Assembly: GCA_028280515.1 (NCBI GenBank)
Contig: JANQLP010000093.1
Location: forward strand, 1 to 64,000
DNA: 64,000 bases
Direction: 5' to 3'
From: Hyphomicrobiales bacterium
Lineage (GTDB): Bacteria > Pseudomonadota > Alphaproteobacteria > Rhizobiales > Methyloligellaceae
Part shown: positions 1-7,200 of the stretch, in pieces
Layout: each line of letters begins with the position of its first letter
Numbering within the stretch: the stretch's first letter is position 1
Made by a program: the position numbers and the translations under genes
The notes under the pieces: model-generated
What the model was told of the DNA's origin: nothing
What the model saw: only the letters and a program-made list of their open reading frames with translations
Database searches by the model: none

Positions 1-41
1 AACGCATAAAGATGCTCTAACACTTAAAGATATAGAGCAAA
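1..41. repeat. Right end of a palindromic intergenic repeat (truncated by window edge)
   Basis: This 41-base stretch matches positions 3626-3666 with a single mismatch. In the complete copy behind rpoH it is the right arm of a hairpin that begins TAGAGC and ends GCTCTA, plus a short linker. The left arm lies outside the window. It opens a cluster of three consecutive palindromes. Confidence 0.8.
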
Positions 42-94
42 TTTATCCGATTAGGTTGAAACAGGGTGAGTCAACCTAATCGGATTTTGCTCTA
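33..94. repeat. TAGAGC...GCTCTA palindromic element
   Basis: A 62-base near-perfect inverted repeat. The left arm starts TAGAGC at 33 and contains TCCGATTAGGTTGA. The right arm contains TCAACCTAATCGGA and ends GCTCTA at 94. It has the same terminal hexamers as the elements near 3581, 11229 and 32013. A transcript from either strand would fold into a long hairpin. No coding potential is seen. Confidence 0.85.
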
Positions 95-143
95 GGCGCG
101 ATCAGGAAAAGTGGACTCCGGTTTTCCGTCCGATCCCGCTCCG
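95..143. repeat. GATCAGGAAAAGTGG-type palindromic element
   Basis: Third palindrome of the cluster. Its arms GGCGCGATCaGGAAAA and TTTTCCgtccGATCCCGCTCC pair around a central GTGGACTCCGG. The sequence resembles the abundant short palindromes recalled from Hyphomicrobiales genomes that carry an AAAAGTGG...CCGGTTTTCC core. The remaining bases up to the metallophosphatase stop at 211 show nothing recognisable. Confidence 0.65.
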
Positions 144-210
144 TCTCTACAACTCGAATCACGTTTGTCGCATCAGGTGCTATGAGGGCATTGTGATCGA
201 GGGCGCGTCT

Positions 211-978
211 TCAGCCCGTCTCATCCGCATCCGCATGCAGAAAAGCGCGCTTGGGTCCGGCAAGCCGCAGCGCGGTCAGGCGGCCATACGCCCATGCGCC
301 GGTATCGATGCCGATGCGGTTCTTCCTCTCCACCGGTTCGGGTCCGGGCGTGTGACCGTGAACGACCACGCACCCGAAGTCCGCGTCACTGTCGAGAAAC
401 CCGTCGCGGATCCACAACGCGTCACGCCGCTCCTGCGCGTTGAGCGGCACGCCCGGGCGAATGCCCGCATGTACGAAATGGTAATCGCCCAGCGTGACGG
501 AGAGCGGCAAGCCTCTCAGAAACCCCAGATGCGATGCCGGCAGCGCTTCATAGAACGCATCGCGGCACTGAATGAAGGCGGGCAACGCGGCGTCTTCGTC
601 CGGGGCCACAACCCCGTACGAGGCCAGCGTGGTCCCCGCCCCGTTCATCAGCCAGTGCGGCAGCAATGTGGGATCGTCCAGAAAGTCGAGCAGGATTGCC
701 TCGTGGTTCCCCATCAGGCAGTGCGTGTCGAACCCGTCCGGAAGGCCCGAGATGAGCCGCTCGATCACGCCGGCGCTGTTCGGCCCGCGGTCCACATAGT
801 CGCCGACGAACACAAGCACGCGCTGAACAAATTCATCCGCTTTCGCCGCGTCGGCAACGATCTTCGCCAGAAGCGCATCGAGCAGATGAAGCTGGCCGTG
901 AATGTCCCCCACCGCATAGACGAGCATATCGTCCGGCGCCGAGAAGGTGTCATGCGCCGTGGATTGGGTGTTGCTCAT
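211..978 (-). CDS. Calcineurin-like metallophosphatase (PPP/ApaH family)
   Basis: A 255-residue cytosolic protein with the full metallophosphoesterase motif set in order: GDIHGQ near residue 25, GDYVDRGP near 60, GNHEA near 90, a central HAG and a late HGHTP. These residues hold the two active-site metals. The family includes bacterial Ser/Thr protein phosphatases and dinucleotide or RNA-cap hydrolases, and the substrate cannot be chosen from sequence. The ATG at 978 has an upstream GGAG. The gene stands alone; tRNA-Glu lies upstream on the same strand and a palindrome cluster lies downstream, where it may serve as the transcript end. Confidence 0.9.
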   Translation of the reverse strand: MSNTQSTAHDTFSAPDDMLVYAVGDIHGQLHLLDALLAKIVADAAKADEFVQRVLVFVGDYVDRGPNSAGVIERLISGLPDGFDTHCLMGNHEAILLDFLDDPTLLPHWLMNGAGTTLASYGVVAPDEDAALPAFIQCRDAFYEALPASHLGFLRGLPLSVTLGDYHFVHAGIRPGVPLNAQERRDALWIRDGFLDSDADFGCVVVHGHTPGPEPVERKNRIGIDTGAWAYGRLTALRLAGPKRAFLHADADETG

Positions 979-1041
979 CTGGCTCCGGGCATGCGCCGCA
1001 TATCCTGTGGTGATGCAAACCGGCGGCCCATATCGCGGCTA

Positions 1042-1117
1042 TGGCACCCCGTACGGGACTCGAACCCGTGTTTCCGGCGTGAGAGGCCGGCGTCCTAGAC
1101 CGCTAGACGAACGGGGC
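1042..1117 (-). tRNA. tRNA-Glu (anticodon CTC)
   Basis: Read on the minus strand the sequence folds as a complete tRNA. The acceptor arm GCCCCGT pairs with ACGGGGT (one G:U). The anticodon stem CCGGC/GCCGG surrounds the loop CTCTCAC with anticodon CTC. The T arm contains GGTTCGAGTCC, the discriminator is G and CCA is encoded at 1042-1044. Confidence 0.95.
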
Positions 1118-1170
1118 GCAAGCGGGCGGTAATCCTCTGCTATAGCTTGGGCGCGCTTGCCCGATCAAGC

Positions 1171-1554
1171 CTATTCGCTTTTGATCGGGATACGCGTGAC
1201 GACCTTGCCGGTGCCGAGATCGATGATCCGTATTTCGGCGCCGCGCGGGCCGCTCAGGTGCACCGCCAGCCGGTTGTCCCCGAGCGCCATTTGCGAGATG
1301 GCCATGCCTTCCGGCACGACCAGGTCCGCGGCAACGCCGGTTGCGTGTGCCGAAGCGGGCGCGGTCGCCGACTCGCCCGCGCTTTCGCTCAGGTTCGAGG
1401 CCTGATAGACAATGGCCGACATGACGAAGGCAAAACCGCCGACGAGCAGGATGCCCATGACGATGACGGCGATCTTGAGCAGCCTGACCTGACGCGGCGT
1501 AAAGACCGTGCCGGGTACGACATCTGACTGCGACGGAGTTTCGATTTTCGCCAT
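1171..1554 (-). CDS. Small single-pass membrane protein of unknown function (DUF6476-like)
   Basis: A 127-residue protein with a soluble N-terminus of about 28 residues. One hydrophobic helix covers roughly residues 29-50 (KIAVIVMGILLVGGFAF), then a Ser/Ala-rich linker and a C-terminal domain of about 55 residues ending IPIKSE. That domain has an alternating hydrophobic pattern suggesting beta strands (NRLAVHLSG, AEIRIIDLGTGKVV). A periplasmic C-terminal domain is inferred. The gene is divergent from the pseudouridine synthase, with 21 bases between their starts. I recall a small family of this type next to rluD-like genes in alphaproteobacteria, but its role is unknown. An open frame runs further upstream, but it only shadows the divergent gene, so the ATG at 1554 is preferred. 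Confidence 0.75.
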   Translation of the reverse strand: MAKIETPSQSDVVPGTVFTPRQVRLLKIAVIVMGILLVGGFAFVMSAIVYQASNLSESAGESATAPASAHATGVAADLVVPEGMAISQMALGDNRLAVHLSGPRGAEIRIIDLGTGKVVTRIPIKSE

Positions 1555-1575
1555 AGAGCACGCTTTCCTGAACCC

Positions 1576-2589
1576 ATGAGCGACACAACGGCCGCCGAAA
1601 AAGTGACACGCTTCAGCGTTGAAGCGGGCGCCGCCGACGACGGTGAGCGCCTCGACCGGTTTCTTGCCAATCACGTGCCGGACATGAGCCGATCGCGCCT
1701 GAAGGATCTCATCAAGGCCGGGCACGCGGCGCAGGACGGGCGCACGATAGTTGAGCCCAATTTGCGGGTCAAACACGGAGAGCGGTACGACATCGATGTG
1801 CCGCCGCCGGAACCGGCAACCCCGAAGGGCGAAGCGATCCCCCTCGATGTCGTCTACGAGGACGACGCCCTCATCGTCATCGACAAGCCGGCGGGACTGG
1901 TTGTGCACCCGGCGGCCGGAAACTGGACCGGCACCCTCGTCAATGCGCTGATCGCGCATTGCGGCGACAGCCTCTCCGGTATCGGCGGCGTCAGGCGGCC
2001 GGGCATCGTCCACCGCATCGACAAGGAGACCAGCGGCCTGATGGTGGTGGCGAAAACCGATAGCGCGCACAGGGCACTGGCAAAACAGTTCGCAGACCAT
2101 GGCCGCAGCGGCGCGCTGGAGCGCCGGTATCAGGCCCTTGTCTGGGGCGTACCCTTCCCGCCCAGGGGCACAATCGACGCGGCACTCGCCCGCAAACCGC
2201 AAAACCGGCAGAAAATGAGCGTCGTCTCGGAGGACGGCAAGGCGGCGGTGACCCATTATGAGGTCGTGGAGCGCTATGGCCGCGGCGAGACGCATCTCGC
2301 CGCGCAGGTGACGTGCGCGCTCGAAACCGGGCGCACGCATCAGATTCGCGTGCACATGGCCCATATCGGCCATCCGCTGATCGGCGACCCAGTTTACGGC
2401 ACCGGATTCAAGTCGAAGACGCAATTGCTGCCCGAGCAGGCGCGCAAAACGGTCGAAAAACTGCCCCGCCAGGCCCTGCATGCAAGTGTTCTCGGCTTTG
2501 AACACCCCGAAACCGGCACATTCATGCGGTTTGAAAGCGAGCTACCGAAAGATCTGTTAGGGATTGTCAAATGCTTGTCAGAAATCTGA
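1576..2589 (+). CDS. rluD: 23S rRNA pseudouridine synthase, RluA/RluD family
   Basis: A 337-residue enzyme that would isomerise specific uridines of 23S rRNA to pseudouridine. An N-terminal S4 RNA-binding domain (about residues 17-80, with RLDRFLANHVPDMSRSRLK) precedes the catalytic domain. The family motif HRIDKETSGL places the catalytic aspartate at D149. RTHQIRVHMAHIGHPLIGDP near residue 255 is the conserved C-terminal motif. Length and architecture fit RluD (helix 69 of 23S rRNA), though RluC-type specificity cannot be excluded. It lies 106 bases upstream of rpoH on the same strand, an arrangement common in alphaproteobacteria. Confidence 0.9.
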   Translation: MSDTTAAEKVTRFSVEAGAADDGERLDRFLANHVPDMSRSRLKDLIKAGHAAQDGRTIVEPNLRVKHGERYDIDVPPPEPATPKGEAIPLDVVYEDDALIVIDKPAGLVVHPAAGNWTGTLVNALIAHCGDSLSGIGGVRRPGIVHRIDKETSGLMVVAKTDSAHRALAKQFADHGRSGALERRYQALVWGVPFPPRGTIDAALARKPQNRQKMSVVSEDGKAAVTHYEVVERYGRGETHLAAQVTCALETGRTHQIRVHMAHIGHPLIGDPVYGTGFKSKTQLLPEQARKTVEKLPRQALHASVLGFEHPETGTFMRFESELPKDLLGIVKCLSEI

Positions 2590-2695
2590 AAAATGGACGC
2601 CATAGGGTGTTTTTTTAACGGTCCATGTCCTATATTAGGCCAGCTCGGGGGGCGAATGCCGTATGGAGTAATGCTTTCCCTGGGGACATCATCAA

Positions 2696-3583
2696 ATGGC
2701 GACAAAATCATTACCCACCGTTAGCGGACAGGGCGGACTGTCCCGCTACCTCGACGAAATCCGCAAGTTCCCGATGCTGGAGCCGGACCAGGAGTACATG
2801 CTGGCCAAGCGTTGGCGGGAGCATGACGACCGCGACGCGGCGCATGAGCTGGTGACCTCTCACCTGCGGCTCGTCGCGCGCATCGCCATGGGCTATCGCG
2901 GCTACGGTCTGCCGATCGGCGAGGTCATTTCGGAGGGGAATGTCGGCCTGATGCAGGCGGTCAAGCGGTTCGACCCGGACAAAGGTTTCCGGCTGGCGAC
3001 CTATGCCATGTGGTGGATTCGCGCCGCCATCCAGGAGTACATCCTGCGCTCGTGGAGCCTGGTGAAGATGGGCACCACCGCAAGCCAGAAGAAGCTGTTC
3101 TTCAACCTGCGCAAGATCAAGGGCCAGTTGAAGGCGTTCGACGACGGCGACCTGCACCCCGATCACGTGAAGAAGATCTCCACCCGCCTCGGCGTTCCCG
3201 AGGAGGATGTGGTCTCGATGAACCGCCGCCTGTCCGGCGACAGTTCCCTCAACGCGCCCGTGCGTACGGATTCGGAAAGCGGCGAGTGGCAGGACTGGCT
3301 GGTGGACGAGACCGAGGACCAGGAGACGGCGCTGGGGAAAAGCCAGGAGCTCGACCGGCGCCGCGAATTGCTCAAGGACGCCATGAAGGGCCTGAACGAG
3401 CGCGAGAAGCGCATCTTCCTTGCGCGGCGGCTGAGCGAAGACCCGATCACGCTTGAGGATCTCTCCAGCGAATTCGGCGTGAGCCGCGAGCGCATCCGCC
3501 AGATTGAGGTCCGGGCGTTCGAAAAGGTCCAGAAAGCGGTCCAGAAAGCGTCGGCCAAGGCGGAAGCTCCCGCCGCGACCTAG
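2696..3583 (+). CDS. rpoH: RNA polymerase sigma factor RpoH (sigma-32)
   Basis: A 295-residue heat-shock sigma factor. Region 1.2 is near residues 10-40. Region 2 (LVTSHLRLVARIAMGYRGYGLP ... DPDKGFRLATYAMWWIRAAI) binds the -10 element and core polymerase. The sigma-32-specific RpoH box QKKLFFNLRK is near residue 133, and region 4 ends with the helix-turn-helix FGVSRERIRQIEVRAFEKV. No secreted or regulatory extension is present. The upstream 106 bases carry no obvious sigma-70 site; a T-run near 2609-2616 may belong to a weak terminator of the pseudouridine synthase gene. The stop codon TAG is the first three bases of a TAGAGC palindrome. Confidence 0.97.
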   Translation: MATKSLPTVSGQGGLSRYLDEIRKFPMLEPDQEYMLAKRWREHDDRDAAHELVTSHLRLVARIAMGYRGYGLPIGEVISEGNVGLMQAVKRFDPDKGFRLATYAMWWIRAAIQEYILRSWSLVKMGTTASQKKLFFNLRKIKGQLKAFDDGDLHPDHVKKISTRLGVPEEDVVSMNRRLSGDSSLNAPVRTDSESGEWQDWLVDETEDQETALGKSQELDRRRELLKDAMKGLNEREKRIFLARRLSEDPITLEDLSSEFGVSRERIRQIEVRAFEKVQKAVQKASAKAEAPAAT

Positions 3584-3666
3584 AGCATCATGCGTTCAGA
3601 TTGACGCGTTTCGTCGCGAAATCCGAACGCATAAAGATGCTCTAACACTTTAAGATATAGAGCAAA
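3581..3666. repeat. TAGAGC...GCTCTA palindromic element overlapping the rpoH stop codon
   Basis: A hairpin of about 64 bases starts TAGAGCATCATGCGTTC at 3581 and returns GAACGCATAAAGATGCTCTA ending at 3644. A linker and a second TAGAGC follow (3658-3663). The last 41 bases match the window start with one mismatch. The rpoH stop TAG (3581-3583) is formed by the element terminus. The rest of the gap up to 3856 holds no recognisable gene. Confidence 0.85.
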
Positions 3667-3856
3667 CCAGACCTTTTTTCTTGCAGGAATGAGTGCTTAT
3701 CCGCACGCCGCGGTTGGGGGTGAGCCGCGCCTGCAACGTGCCGTCAACACTGTTTAGCCGCGCAACGCCTTCGCGCCTTCGTGATTTGCCAATAGAACGT
3801 CGGGTGTCGTTAAAACAGCCCGACCATCCCCCGGATCCGGTATTGAGGAGAAGACC

Positions 3857-4423
3857 ATGACGTCCCATTCGATCCTTTATCCCCGGCAACCCGTTCCCGA
3901 GCTCAGCGTCCCCACCGTCGGTGGCGGCACATGGAGCCTTGCGGAACAGTCACCGGAAAACTTCACGATGATCGTATTCTACCGCGGTTATCACTGCCCG
4001 ATCTGCTCACGATATCTGGGTGATCTGAATAAGAAACTCGGGCGTTTCGGCGACCTTGGCGTGGAAGCCATCGCCATCACCAATGACGGCCACGAGCGTG
4101 CCGAGAAATCGAAAAGCGAATGGGAGCTCGACGCCTTGCCCGTCGGTTACGACCTCTCTCTCGACAAGGCGCGGGAGTGGAGCCTGTTCATTTCGACAAG
4201 CAAAGGCAAGACGTCAAGCGGTGTCGAGGAAACACCGATGTTCATCGAGCCCGGCCTGTTTCTCGTGCGCCCCGACGGTACCCTCTACTGGTCGAGCATC
4301 CAGACGATGCCGTTCGCGCGCCCCAGCTTCGCCGAGGTGCTCGGCGCGGTTCAGAAAGTGCTGGAGATGGATTACCCCGCACGCGGCGAAGTGATCGACT
4401 ACCAGGCGGTCGCCGCCGAATAG
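3857..4423 (+). CDS. Peroxiredoxin-like protein (AhpC/TSA, redoxin fold)
   Basis: A 188-residue cytosolic thioredoxin-fold protein. The motif FYRGYHCPIC places two cysteines at residues 47 and 50, matching the CxxC-like active site of the peroxiredoxin-like (AhpC/TSA-2) group that reduces hydroperoxides or disulfides. After the core, GLFLVRPDGTLYW near residue 132 is the family's conserved strand pair. No signal peptide is present. A ribosome-binding GAGGAG lies 9 bases before the ATG. The gene is monocistronic between a palindrome and a converging broken gene. The electron donor cannot be inferred. Confidence 0.88.
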   Translation: MTSHSILYPRQPVPELSVPTVGGGTWSLAEQSPENFTMIVFYRGYHCPICSRYLGDLNKKLGRFGDLGVEAIAITNDGHERAEKSKSEWELDALPVGYDLSLDKAREWSLFISTSKGKTSSGVEETPMFIEPGLFLVRPDGTLYWSSIQTMPFARPSFAEVLGAVQKVLEMDYPARGEVIDYQAVAAE

Positions 4424-4531
4424 CGGTCAGTCAGCCGCCAGGGAATTTCGCGCGACGATATTCGCGGTCTGCAGCGCGCAGCCGGCGCAGTCGCGCATCT
4501 TAACGGGCGCATTGAGAGATAGCGCCCGGGC

Positions 4532-4900
4532 CTAGCGGATATCGAGGTCGACGAACGGGGCGCGAATGCGAACGCCGTCCTTGCCGACCCGGACATCGGC
4601 AAACGGCGCCTTCACGTGGACATCGCCGGAGGGACCTTTGCCGACGGGTGGTCCGCAATGGCCAACCGGGTCAACGTCGACGATGTTGCGTTCCGGGTCC
4701 ATCAGGACCGAAAACCGGGTTCCGCCCTTGCACGCCCACGCCTGGTAGCCGGGGCTGTCATCCGGCTCGACTTCAATGTCGGTATAGCCGCGCTCCGCGA
4801 GCAGCGAGATGGCCTATTCGGGCGCGGCGCCCGCAAGAACGGACGGCGCAAATGCGACCATGCCGGCGAGCGCAAACAGGAACGATCCGTACTTCATCAT
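4532..4900 (-). pseudogene. Secreted PepSY-like small protein interrupted by an in-frame amber codon
   Basis: Reading the minus strand from the ATG at 4900 gives a signal peptide (MMKYGSFLFALAGMVAF, then PSVLAG), then AAPE and a TAG at 4814-4816. The same frame then continues for 93 codons to TAG at 4532-4534. The downstream part begins AISLLAERGYTDIEVEPDDS and includes YQAWACKGGTRFSVLMDPERN and a HCGPP motif. A lone helix, then a strand and a basic-aromatic stretch, followed by a D-rich strand, resemble PepSY-like secreted modules. Composition is coding-like on both sides, so the gene looks intact except for one nonsense codon 28 codons from the start. A start at 4921 is also possible. It could be a recent pseudogene, a sequencing error or a read-through gene. 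Confidence 0.7.
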
Positions 4901-5234
4901 GGCTCGATACCATCTCTTCATGACGAGAGGTTTCTTTTCGACCTCGGCTGGCTTGTCCCATAGTCCGGCGGCACATTCCAGGCAAGGGCAAGGGCCCTGA
5001 GAGCAATACTTTGAAATTCGGACATAATTGCCCCCTCCTCTTCCCGGGTACCGGGTTTTCAGAACTACTGCCCGACTTTGAACGAGCCTATCACGGCCCC
5101 AGTGCCGGAATGTGTCATATACTTTTCGCTGATGCGTGATTCTCATCGAGGCGTTGGAAACCGAACGTATCGGCATGGTCGCCCGACAGCTCTGTCGCCA
5201 AGCGACCGGAAGCAAAAGAAGAGGAGGATTGAAC
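4901..5234. other. Divergent intergenic region without a recognisable gene
   Basis: These 334 bases lie between the amber-interrupted secreted gene on the minus strand and the DUF3096 gene on the plus strand. They should carry promoters for both. A GC-rich CCCGGGTACCGGG palindrome lies near 5043-5055. An open frame extends the minus-strand gene upstream but has no coding-like composition or ribosome-binding site. Confidence 0.5.
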
Positions 5235-5378
5235 ATGGACATCGTGCTTGTGCAGCCTGTCGTCGCGCTTTTGGCTGGCATTGCCATCCTGGTCTGGCCG
5301 ACGATTATCAACTACGTGATTGCGTTTTTCCTCATCTTCACGGGCATCACCGGATTGCTGCCGCAACTTCAGGGCTGA
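5235..5378 (+). CDS. DUF3096 small membrane protein
   Basis: A 47-residue hydrophobic protein, MDIVLVQPVVALLAGIAILV followed by a second helix ending in TGITGLLPQLQG. This is the typical two-helix DUF3096 layout, with a conserved Pro-Val pair in the first helix and an INY motif in the turn. A strong ribosome-binding site (AAGAGGAGGA) sits just before the ATG, which decides the start over a longer upstream frame. An inner-membrane location is expected; no function is known for the family. Confidence 0.85.
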   Translation: MDIVLVQPVVALLAGIAILVWPTIINYVIAFFLIFTGITGLLPQLQG

Positions 5379-5530
5379 GCCCCGGCCACAGGATCGAGAT
5401 CCCGGGGACGCGCGTGTGGGCCGGTGCAGGCGACGATGCGTTGCGACACGTGGCCTTGCCCCTACCGCACGCGCGCGGTTTCGCCTAAAACCGATGCCCG
5501 ATCGACACCGGACAAGCAAAGGGCAACCCA

Positions 5531-6397
5531 ATGAAACTGATGATGTTCGAGACGGACCGCGTCACGCACCTCGGTGTGGTGGACGGTGAGACGGTCATCG
5601 ATCTTGCGGCCTGTAACGGCACACTGCCGCAGACGCTGCACGAGCTTGTCGCGGGGGGACCGGAGGGCCTCGGCATCGTCGCCCGGGCGGCAGACGGTGC
5701 GCCGGACGAGGTCAGGCGCCCGCTCGACAAGGTGACCCCTGCGCTGCCGTTGCCCCGCCCCGGAAAATTCATCTGCGTCGGGCTGAACTACGCGCTGCAC
5801 GCCAAAGAGGGCGGTCACGACATCCCGGAATATCCGTCGCTGTTCGTGCGCTGGCCCACATCGCTGGTCGCGGCGGGCGCTCCGGTCACGCTCCCGAGGG
5901 CATCGGAACAGCTCGACTACGAGGGCGAACTGACGATCGTCATCGGCAAGCGCGGGCGGCATATCGCGGAAGCGGATGCCCTGTCGCACGTGTTCGGCTA
6001 CACCATCTTCAACGACGTCTCTGTGCGCGCGTACCAGCGCAAGACATCCCAGTGGACGGCAGGCAAGAATTTCGACGGGACGGGCCCGCTCGGGCCGGTT
6101 GTCGTCACCCAGGACGACCTGCCGCCCGGAGCATCCGGCCTTCGCATCACCACCCGCGTCAACGGCGAAACACGCCAGGATTCCAATACGTCCGACATGA
6201 TCTTTCCCCCCGCCCGCATCATCGCAATCCTGTCGGAAATCATGACGCTCGAGCCGGGCGATATCATCGCCACCGGAACACCGTCCGGGGTGGCGCACGC
6301 CATGGACCCGCCGGGCTGGATGAAGGCCGGTGACGAAGTCGAAGTCGAGATTGAAGGCATCGGTGTCCTGCGAAACCCGGTCGCCGCCGAGACCTAG
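5531..6397 (+). CDS. Fumarylacetoacetate hydrolase family protein
   Basis: A 288-residue enzyme of the FAH fold, which hydrolyses C-C bonds in diketo acids or isomerises and decarboxylates hydroxymuconate-type intermediates. An N-terminal domain of about 75 residues precedes the catalytic domain, which starts KFICVGLNYALHAKE. Metal ligands lie in LDYEGELTIVIGK (ExE). Further family signatures are SQWTAGKNFDGTGPLGP and DIIATGTPSGVAHA near the C-terminus. Candidate activities are 2-hydroxyhepta-2,4-diene-1,7-dioate isomerase, ureidoglycolate lyase-like or acylpyruvase. No pathway partners are adjacent, so the substrate stays open. Confidence 0.88.
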   Translation: MKLMMFETDRVTHLGVVDGETVIDLAACNGTLPQTLHELVAGGPEGLGIVARAADGAPDEVRRPLDKVTPALPLPRPGKFICVGLNYALHAKEGGHDIPEYPSLFVRWPTSLVAAGAPVTLPRASEQLDYEGELTIVIGKRGRHIAEADALSHVFGYTIFNDVSVRAYQRKTSQWTAGKNFDGTGPLGPVVVTQDDLPPGASGLRITTRVNGETRQDSNTSDMIFPPARIIAILSEIMTLEPGDIIATGTPSGVAHAMDPPGWMKAGDEVEVEIEGIGVLRNPVAAET

Positions 6398-6402
6398 CCC
6401 GG

Positions 6403-6981
6403 CTACTGCAGCGGTTCGCCCGCAGCCACAAGCGCCGCGCGGCATGGCTCCGACAGCCGATCGCCGTGCACCTTCAGGCAAAACAGGGCGTTGCCGTGGC
6501 CGAGCGGGACGTCCGGACACAGGACCCGGAAGTCCCGTGCACAGGAACGGGCGGTAATCCGGAGCTCACGGAAAAACGGCATGACCGGCCTCTCAGGGCT
6601 CGGAGCCGCGGCTGGTGCGGGAGCCGGCGCCGGTTGGCTCTGTCCCGGCCCCTTGCTGTCCGGCGCCTTTGCTGTCGTCGTTTCCTTGCCGGCTGACGAC
6701 GCGGCATCCGGGCTCGCCTTCGCTTCCTCAGATCCCCCCGAAACGGCCTTTACCGCCGCCTGACAGGGTGGCGAGAGTTTATCCACATGCTGTTCAAGAC
6801 ACACCAGTGCGGCCATGCCGCCGGTCGGCACGCCCGCGCAATTGGCCCGATAATCCGCCGGACACGCGGACCGGAGCGCCTGCTTCTGGGCGGCGGTCGG
6901 CCGTTCTTGTGAAATTGCAGAAAGGGATGATGCGGTCAGGGCTGTGAGCGCAACTGCGCCAAAAATTGCGACACGTGTCAT
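6403..6981 (-). CDS. Secreted protein with two identical-spacing Cys modules (GLG1-type cysteine-rich repeat)
   Basis: A 192-residue protein with an N-terminal signal peptide (MTRVAIFGAVALTALTASSL, cleavage likely near SAISQ). Two modules have the same spacing C-x7-C-x12-C-x11-C: the first begins CPADYRANC near residue 40, the second CARDFRVLC near residue 148. They are joined by a Pro/Ala-rich linker (SQPAPAPAPAAAPSPERP). The pattern matches the cysteine-rich repeat of Golgi-apparatus protein 1 type, which in bacteria occurs in periplasmic proteins of unknown role. Two disulfides per module are inferred. It is divergent from the large histidine kinase, with 219 bases between them. An upstream extension of the frame is non-coding in character, so the ATG at 6981 is preferred. 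Confidence 0.8.
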   Translation of the reverse strand: MTRVAIFGAVALTALTASSLSAISQERPTAAQKQALRSACPADYRANCAGVPTGGMAALVCLEQHVDKLSPPCQAAVKAVSGGSEEAKASPDAASSAGKETTTAKAPDSKGPGQSQPAPAPAPAAAPSPERPVMPFFRELRITARSCARDFRVLCPDVPLGHGNALFCLKVHGDRLSEPCRAALVAAGEPLQ

Positions 6982-7200
6982 TAAGCTGCTCCGGATTTCA
7001 TGCTGACGATAATGCGCTTTTTGCACGCACATCGGGGCCGAACTGTGATGCCTGCACCCTTTCTCTTGCTTCAGCCTATGAAGTGAAAGCTGAAGAGTTG
7101 CTTGAGAATTGGCGAATTCACTTCCGTATTGGCGACCCAAAGGGGAGTAGAAGCTCTTTAACACTCTTCGCCTAGGCTTCGAAAATTCGAAAACTGCACG

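Noticed and set aside
193-1098. 301-codon plus-strand frame across the metallophosphatase and tRNA-Glu
   Set aside because: It is antisense to a gene with a full catalytic motif set and reads through a tRNA.
4427-4531. Extension of the amber-interrupted gene past its second TAG
   Set aside because: The frame stays open for 34 codons beyond 4532, but a run of this length is expected by chance at this GC content and the conserved-looking part ends before it.
4814-4816. Pyrrolysine or programmed read-through at the amber codon
   Set aside because: No Pyl genes, read-through context or stem is visible in the window; a nonsense mutation is the simpler reading.
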